From positions 9,587,451 to 9,651,450 of the forward strand of contig AP025071.1 of assembly GCA_036186865.1 (NCBI GenBank): 64,000 nt of DNA, given 5' to 3'. Below, piece by piece: positions 56,420-64,000 of this stretch. Position 1 is the first letter of the stretch, and every line of letters starts with the position of its first letter. Below the pieces are notes generated by a model, which was not told the DNA's origin, did not search any database, and saw only the letters and a program-made list of their open reading frames with translations. The translations under genes were made by a program, and so were the position numbers. The DNA is from Eustoma russellianum. Taxonomy: Eukaryota > Streptophyta > Magnoliopsida > Gentianales > Gentianaceae.

Positions 56420-59400
56420 CTATACAATATCACCATTATTCACGTGATCACGAAGAAAGTGATATCGTACTTCTATATGCTTTGCCTTAGAGTGTGGTAC
56501 GGGGTTCTTGGACAGGTTTATAGCACTCATACTATCACAATAAATGGGAATACGATTTAGCGTGATTCCAAAATCCGGAAGTTGTTGTTTTAACCATAAG
56601 AGTTGTGTGCAACAAAGACTAAGTGTCATGTATTCAGCTTCAATAATAGATAATGCCACACTCGCTTGCTTTTTCGAAAACCATGATATTAATGAATTTC
56701 CTATAAATTGACAAGTCTCAGTTGTGCTTTTTCTATCTATTTTGCATCCACCATAATCTGCATCAGTATATGCATGCAAATCAAATTTACAATTCTTATC
56801 ATGCCAAGTTCCTAAGGGGAGTGTGCTTAATGTATCGAAAAATCCGTGTTACAGCATTATAATGAGACACTTTAGGTTGGCTTTGAAAACGTGCACACAT
56901 ACAAACACTAAACATGATATCGGGTCTACTTGCAGTAAGATAAAGCAAAGAGCCAATCATAGACCTATACAAACCATTATCAAAGTCTTTTCCATTTTCA
57001 TCTTTATCTAGTTTAGTGGCGACACTCATAGGGGTAAAGGATGGTTTCAAATTTTCAAAATTGAACTTTTTAATCATGTCGTTCACATATTTGACTTGAC
57101 TTATATGGATGCCTTTACTAGTTTGTTTAATTTACAAGCCAAGAAAGTAATTCAATTCACCAACCATAGACATTTCAAACTCAGATTCATGCAAATTTTA
57201 AATTCTTCAACAAGTTTATGAAATGTAGATCCAAACATGATGTCATCAACATAAATTTGAATGATTAGTAAATCCAATTTATCTTGTTTCAAGAATAAGG
57301 TGCTATCTATGATGCCTCTTTTAAATCCATTTTCTAAAAGAAAAGTAGCAAAACGATCATATCAAGCCCTAGGTGCTTGTTTTAATTCATGTAGTGCCTT
57401 CTTTAATTTGTACACGTGATCGGGATATTTTAAATCTTCAAAACCGGGTGGTTGCTTCACGTATACTTCTTCTTGTATAAAGCCATTTAAAAATGCACTT
57501 TTTACGTCCATTTGATAAAGTTTAAAACCCTTCATGCATGCAATAGCAAGTAATAGTCGTATGGCTTCTAAACGTGCTACGTGTGCAAATGTTTTGTCGT
57601 AGTCTATTCCTTCTTCTTGATTATATCCTTGTGCTACAAGTCTCACCTTGTTTCTAACAACTTTACCTTCTTCATTCATTTTATTTCTAAAGACCCACTT
57701 TGTCCCTATTATTGTCTTACCTTGTGGTCGTGGCACTAAATCCCATGCATCATTTCTTGTGAATTGATTTAATGCATCATGCATTGCATCAATCCAAGAA
57801 GAATCACTCAAAGCATCAAAAATGTTCTTAGGTTCAATTTCGGATATCATAGCATGAATTTGGTTTATTTCATCCGGATTTATTCTTCTACGTGGTCGAA
57901 CACCTTGAGTTATATTGCCTATAATGAGATCGTGTGGGTGCCCTATGCAATCTTGGTTGATTATTCTCTAAGTACTCATGCATTTCTAGGTGATCATGCA
58001 TTTCTAGCGTGTTGTGCTCATCATGTACAATATTCTCTTCTATTTCATCTAACACGGGCTTTAGTTTAAAGTCATCGTCATATTCTTTATCTTTTTGAAA
58101 CTTGCCAAATTCATTAAACTTCACATAAATAGATTCTAAAATTTGTCTAGTGATAGGATCATAACATCTATATGCTTTAGAATTCACAGAATATCTAACA
58201 AAGATGCATTCAATCGATTAAGATTCAAATTTATCTAGATTATCTTTTGTATTCAACACAAAACTTTTGCAACCAAACACACAAAAGTAATCAATTTTAG
58301 GCATGCGATGATTTACTATTTCATAAGGAGTTTATTTATTTTCTTTCTAATCGACAAACGATTAACTATATAGCATGCAAAGTTTACGGCTTCTGCCCAC
58401 AAAAATCTAAGCAACTTATTTTCACACAATATGGTTCTAGCGATTTCTTGTAGTGTCCTATTCTTTCTTTCCACTCCATTTAATTGTTGTGTCCTAGGTG
58501 GCAAAACTTGTGTTTAATGCCTTTTTCTTCGCAAAATGCAATCATGTCTTCATTTTTAAATTCATCGCCTCTATCGCTTCGAATCTTTTTCACATTCAAG
58601 CCATATTCATTTTCAAGTTGTTTTATTAGTTTAACAATCTCAATGGCACTATCATCTTTATTTGCAAGAAATAAAGTCCATGTATAGCGACAAAAATTGT
58701 CAAAGATAACACATGCATGATGGTGTCCTCCAACACTCATAGTACGACTAGGACCAACAAATCATGTGTAATAGTTCTAAAATTCTAGACGTGCTAATTT
58801 CATGTTTAGATTTAGGTGACTCGCGTGTTTGGTTTGTCTTTAATACATGATTCACACAACTGAATGTTTGTATAAATCAAGTTTAGGCAATCCTCATATT
58901 AGGTTCTTTCGTTGAAGTTTTTCAAGCGTTGAGACCAATGTGTCCTAATCGCCTATGCCACAAATTTATGTTAGGTTTCATTTGACATAAAACATTTAAC
59001 TGTAGCGTCTAACATGTCATCCATAGAAAGTGTAAAAATATTACCTTCTCTTTTTCCTTTTAATACCATTTCTCCGTTTTTATGTATTATGTTGCAATAT
59101 GGATGAGTGAAACATACATCAAAACTGTTGTCAATAAACTGTGATATGCTAAACAAATTATAGGATAGATACTTACCAAGAAGACGTTAGAGATTTGAAG
59201 AGTACTCGGGCTTCCGATTTTACCTTTCCGATAATTCTTCCTTCATTGTTGTCTCCAAAGGTCACCGATCCACCTTTTGTAACCTTCTTCAACTTTGAGA
59301 ATAAGCTCGGGGCACCCGTCATGTGCCTCGAGCAACCACTGTCAAGGAACCACTTGATTGATGTGCCTTTAGATGTATGGGTTTTCCTGCAATGTACAAC

Positions 59401-61362
59401 AACGATTAGGTACCTTTTATTTTTGTCCTTACGAGTTAGTTCTTCACCTCTTTGTAAGAGTGCCTTTCGGCACCCATACTTGGGTAACCTTTCTCCGTCT
59501 AACAAATGGTGAGAATGTAGATGAAGAAGCAATACAGTAGACATGAGGTGAGAATACATTTGGCCTTTGGCCGAGAATTCCCTTATGAATATTGTAAGGT
59601 TGTCGTTTTTGATATGTTCTTGTGTTGGTGTGCATGGAGTGTAATCTAGATGTAAATGAATGTCGTGTATGCATTAATGGTTTCTTTTCATATCTATATG
59701 GTACATAATTATATCTTGTATGATATGAAGAAGAAGCATGATGAGATGAAGAAAGAGGGGGTCTAGACGTCTTCTATGCGTCACATATATCTTGGGTGCA
59801 TTTATTTTCTTAGACGGAATGAATTTGGTTGATTTATTTAATATTTCGTTTTCTCAATGTTTCCTAATCCGGTTTTATCACTATCATGTTTTTGTGAGAA
59901 ATGATGCGATCTAGCATGTTTGTTCCCGTATCAAATTGTTTAAACCATTTCTCTAAATCCGCATTCTTTGATCTCAAATTTGAAATCTCGGTTTTCATTT
60001 CATTATTTTGTGTCGTTAATGATGGGATCTCTAATTTCAATGCATTGATTATGCAAGATGACTCTTCTTTTGAATCATTTAATTGCGAAACAAGGTTCGT
60101 GTTAGGCGATTCAAACAACTTCTTGTCTTCAATTAACCGTTTCTTTTCTTTTGCGAGAGTCTTTGTGAATTTATGCAATTCTAAATATTGACTAAATAAA
60201 TCATCATATGAAGGTTCAGAATCAGACGATACCTCATTTGATGCTTTGGATGGAAAGCATACTTGTGCCGTTTCTTCTTCTGTATCATCAGTCTCAGAGT
60301 CAGATGAATCACTCCAAGTGGAGGCTTTGAGGGCTCTTCTCCTTTGTTTAGGTTCTGAGACGAGTCTAGTTTGATCCGATCCTTGTCAATGTGTTTGTTC
60401 GTTTGTTTGTCCTTGTTAGGGCAGTCATATGACAAGTGTCCAAGTTTCCCGCATTCATAGCACTTTACGTCCTTGTCATTAGTTTTATTTTTATTTCTAG
60501 TAGTCGAAATAGCCTTAGGTTTGTTTTTAAATGATTTTCTCATAAATTTTCTCAAGCCTTTAGCCAATAGTATTATATCATCATTGTCTGATTCGGAATC
60601 ACTATCATCTACATGATTGAAAGAAGTGAAGACGTATTCATTTGATTTAAAAGCAATAGTCTTACCTTGTTTTGACGTTGATTCCGATTTCCTTAATGTA
60701 AGTTTGTTTTCGTATACCTTTAAAGATCCGATCAATTCCTCTATTTTAATCCATTTTGTTTCTTTACTCTCCTCAATTGTCGTGACCTTTGGGTCCCATT
60801 CGGATGATAGACTTCTTAGTACCTTTGGACCTTTTCTTATGTATAAAAAGCTTTGCCAAGAGACTCAAGAGAATTATAGATGTTAGTCAATCGTAAATCC
60901 ATATCAATAATAGATTCATTTGGCAATAATTTGAAAGGCTCAAGAGTGGACATAAGCATATTTATTTTATACTCCTTAACTTAGTTAGTCCCTTCATGTT
61001 TCATCTCAAGAATTCTCCACATCTCTTGGGCACTAGAGCAATTAAACACGTAACTTGATTCACTTTTACTTACACCATTTAAAAGTAGTTGCATGGCTTT
61101 GGCATTCATATTCAACTTCCTTTTTATCATCACTAGTATATTCTTGTTTTTGTTTCACAACATCTAGTGTTACGCCATCAACAGTAGATACTTTAGAGGG
61201 AACGAAAGGACCGCCTTCTATTATAGACCACAAATCAATATCAATAGCCATACGGAAGAGTTTCATTCTAAGTTTCCATTGGATAAAGGAGACACCATCA
61301 AAAAGAGGAGGCCCTTGACTTGACATACCTTCTCGTTCGGTTTTGAAGCTAGTGGTTGCCAT
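56420..61362 (-). pseudogene. copia3 gag-pol (SIRE-like Ty1/copia): Gag, protease, integrase, RT, RNase H
   Basis: Gag starts MATTSFKTEREG at 61362 (LFDGVSFIQWKLRM), breaks near 61066, and carries CYECGKLGHLSYDCP (CCHC) near 60470-60430 plus a coiled-coil-like Lys/Glu stretch (60178-59864). Protease: WFLDSGCSRHMTG near 59360. Pre-integrase zinc region at 59156-58950. Integrase 58740-58316: FDNFCRYTW, RSDRGDEF and NGVERKNRTL give D, D, E. RT 57850-57200: ALSDSSWIDAMHDALNQF, GTKWVFRNK, YQMDVKSAFLNGF and YVDD near 57255. RNase H 56779-56420: TDADYGGCKIDRKST, EAEYM, YCDSMSAI and KHIEVRYHFLRDHV. At least ten stops or frameshifts are present. No env-like ORF follows RNase H. Confidence 0.88.
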
Positions 61363-61403
61363 CTCACTAAGATCGTTGGATCTCCTTTTCGTGAGTGTGC
61401 CTG

Positions 61404-61417
61404 CTCTCTAATACCAC
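61404..61417 (-). other. copia3 primer binding site
   Basis: The minus strand reads TGGTATTAGAGAGC, an iMet-tRNA-type site with one change, 11 bp after the LTR end. Confidence 0.7.
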
Positions 61418-61428
61418 TTACAGGACCT

Positions 61429-63610
61429 GTATAGCACCACTAGAAGGGGGTTGAATAGTAGGTGCGGAAAATTTGGTTTTTAAAATATTTTGAACCAAAA
61501 AACTAACTCTGAAAATTGTTTTTGTTTTCAGATCATGACTTGAAACATTTGAAAGACCAGGTAAAGACCTTCACAAATTCTAAAATTTGGAGAGATTCTA
61601 CTATCAGATGTTCTAAGTATCTCCTAAAAATTTCAGATTAAAATTCAACTCTAACCCTTTTAAAAATACGTTGTAGTCAGATTGCGCAAATCTTCTAGAA
61701 ACAGTAGTCTGATTTAAAATTTTTATTCCGATTAATTCGTGACTCCAAATGATCTGAAAATTTAATGACAACCCCTTAAGATAATTATTTTAATGATTTG
61801 AAGCAGTTTTGAAAAATTCATTTCGGAAGTATGTCAAATACGTTGATGTTCTCAAGCTTTGCAAGTCTGAAAATAAGATTGCACTAGTCTTAAGAACTAT
61901 TAACGTCTGATTGACTTATACTTGTCCAAATGGGTAGAAACTTTCGCCAAATAAAACTTAAGAGGTGTGGCTATGTTTCTGCAAAATTTTACAATTTTTG
62001 AAATTCGTTCGCTATTTTTAAGAGTGTGACGAAATGGATGCAGAATACTGGAAACTGCAAGTACAGTGCAGTAAAGTAAAGAACACAAAGGATTTTATAC
62101 TGGTTCGGTTAAATAAACCTACTCCAGTCTTCAAGGACACCTTCCTCGGTTATCACTAAAAAAATTAACACCTTAGCATGAGGGTTGCTGGAGTTACACA
62201 CCAACTCCACCCTTAAACAAATAATACAAGCAATCACAATGATCACGACCACCACCACCGAACGGATGAAGGTATGATCACACCTTGATCAACCTTTACA
62301 ACAATGAGGCATGTATGGTGGTATAAACAAATCCTATTCAATATGTTTGAATATAAGAACAATAGGCTTGATAGAAGAAGAAGAAGAAATAAATGTAGAA
62401 GAAGAGAGTAGAGGCTTCTTTGCACTTGATAGAATATAAGAGTTGTCTTGACTTGGTTTGCTCTCTTTTCTTCTTTTTATTTAATCTTGGGCCACCCCCT
62501 AGGGCCTTTCTTCCATCTTGAGAATTCTCTTTAATGCCTTTGGAAGATTACGTTGTGTAGATATGACACCATCTTGCTTACTTGGCACAACATGATTGGA
62601 TGAATGTCTTGGCTTCGCTTACTTGGCACTCTATGATTGGATGAATCTTATCACCATTTAGTAGCTGTAAAATCTGAGATTAAAGTGTAAAAACATGTGC
62701 CAAATAAATTTTAAAATAATGCCAAATAATTAACAATTAATCCCTTCATTTTTGGAAGCAAATTTGTCCTCATTCAAGACATAAAATCGGCTAACACTAA
62801 GTCTCACATGCTGAATTTTCAGCATGTGTTACATTTGCCAAAAAGTTTGAATTGTTACCTTGTGTAGCTCCCTCCTTTATGTCACTAACCTTGTGTGGAT
62901 TTTTCTCCACCAATTGAGATGCCAACTAAGCTCCACCAAAGCTGAGAATGGCATGTACATAGTCTCCAACATATGCTGAATTTCATTTTTGTAAACTTTG
63001 TAAAATATTGCACAATAATTACACATATATGGCATATTCCAATCAACCCTAATTTAAATATTCTAGTCTTTAACATTCCTTGAATATGTAAAAAGTGTCT
63101 AGATACATATTACATGTCATGCCAAAAACGTTCCATGTGTTATGTTCGTAGAAAACCGAATTTTTGACTTTCGCCGATTACGCGATTGTTCTCCGATTAA
63201 ATTCAAACTTTTTACACATGTTATATGTATTATGCCACACATAATATACATATAATCTAGTAGATATTCAGCTCTAATGGATGTACTAAAGTGGCGCCCC
63301 ATGTGACAAAAAATTGAATTTGAAATCTCCACAATTTGGCCTTAATTGGGGTGATTTGTGTGTGCCAACATAGAATGATTTTATGGTTGAATATACCATG
63401 TAAGCCACAAAATTGTTGGCTCTTTTTAGAGCATATGGGCTGGCCATCTACATATGGCAAGTACGTGACACGTTGGCGAAGTTTCGATAGTCACCTGATA
63501 TGACAATTTTTGGTTTATAACCTTGTAACGTGTCGTAATAATTTTATCATCACCATGACTTATATCATATGATATAAGACCTGAATGTACTCATAAATAT
63601 AAGATAAGTA
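61429..63610 (-). repeat. copia3 5' LTR (outer end approximate)
   Basis: It starts (plus strand) TGTATAGCACCACTAG as at 31260, and homology to 31260-32391 extends to about 62570. Beyond that the partner is missing, but 63510-63545 matches the remainder at 55980-56018, placing the outer end near 63600. It contains a 41-bp direct repeat (starts 62577 and 62618: CTTACTTGGCAC...ATGATTGGATGAAT). No gene. Confidence 0.6.
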
Positions 63611-64000
63611 TAGTGGTGTGACGTTGACGTAGGTTTATAATATGTGTAACGTGTCGATAGTACGTCGGAATATATGTGTATTGTGCCTTTTAAAAAAACT
63701 GATATATAAAATATATATATATATATATATATTTTAAAGAAGTTATTTATTAATTAAAAGCCTCACTTTTGGTGGAGGAAAGCCCATATTACATTGTCAG
63801 AGTATTCGAATAAATGAAATAACGAAACAAGGATGTCATATCTCCAGTCGTATATGATATGCCGCATTAAAACCTTGCCAAGAAAAACCACCCTTGTGGA
63901 TAAAACCTTGGCGAAGGAAAAAGCGTACATATTTATATGACTGTCATTGATATGATAAGAACATAAAATGGTGTACAAATCCATGAATGCCGTATACTTT
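63611..64000. other. unclassified sequence, no gene
   Basis: It has a (TA)n run at about 63708-63732. The segment 63870-63930 contains AAAACCTTGCCAAGAAAAACC and AAAACCTTGGCGAAGGAAAA, an imperfect repeat typical of some plant retroelement LTRs, but the element cannot be named. The rest of the copia2 LTR, expected here if copia3 inserted into it, was not found. Confidence 0.45.

Larger units (their letters stand above)
56260..61428 (-). mobile_element. copia3 internal region (element spans 31260 to about 63610)
   Basis: Minus-strand Ty1/copia element: primer site near 61405-61417, gag-pol, polypurine tract and LTRs on both sides. Its 3' LTR appears split into 31260-32391 and 55730-56084 by the gypsy array and LINE2. 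The SIRE/Maximus assignment rests on RNase H blocks and the repeated polypurine tracts. Confidence 0.82.

Noticed and set aside
63870..63930. AAAACCTTGCCAAG... motif as evidence for a specific element
   Set aside because: The phrase is common to several plant repeat families, and the window ends before a diagnostic part.

Overview
The window looks like repeat-filled nuclear DNA of a flowering plant. I found no convincing host gene, rRNA, tRNA or CRISPR array. Nearly everything is nested transposable elements of plant type: three families of Ty3/gypsy chromoviruses with a C-terminal chromodomain-like segment, three Ty1/copia elements, two L1-type LINEs and one Mutator-like DNA transposon (MULE). 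Long (TATG)n/(TA)n tracts lie between them. The species cannot be named from the sequence.

Layout. 1-5890: 3' part of a decayed + strand gypsy element (gypsy1) and its LTR. 5893-6890: end of a + strand copia element (copia1), whose 3' LTR is split by a full-length gypsy element (gypsy2, 6891-15302, LTRs of about 1.7 kb) and resumes at 15303. 15468-17003: AT-rich DNA without recognisable genes. 17018-22941: minus-strand LINE (LINE1) with likely 14-bp target duplications. 23226-26435: decayed MULE with inverted-repeat ends. 26557-31259: minus-strand copia element (copia2), strongly decayed. From 31260 a second minus-strand copia element (copia3, SIRE-like) begins; its coding part is at 56420-61362 and its 5' LTR runs from 61429 to about 63610. 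Its 3' LTR is split by a block of about 23 kb: a tandem gypsy array LTR-internal-LTR-internal-LTR (gypsy3/gypsy4, 32392-52999) and a LINE that lacks its 3' half (LINE2, 53000-55672). 63620-64000 is unclassified.

The most interesting signal is in the gypsy elements. All four copies, from three diverged families, have a short GT...AG intron-like interruption at the same phase-1 position between gag and protease. It carries an in-frame stop, so unspliced RNA would end as Gag and splicing would join Gag to Pol. Two families have a second intron at one phase-0 position inside the RT. The third family lacks that one but has an intron in RNase H. This resembles the splicing-controlled Gag/Gag-Pol output known for Ogre elements, and I do not know it as a described feature of chromoviruses.

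The gypsy array has different contexts on its two sides (copia LTR, LINE) and no matching target duplication. That is best explained by recombination between the facing LTRs of two neighbouring insertions, deleting what lay between them. Every element has frameshifts or stops, so none seems autonomous as read. Coordinates and identities come from reading by eye; no alignment or search was run.
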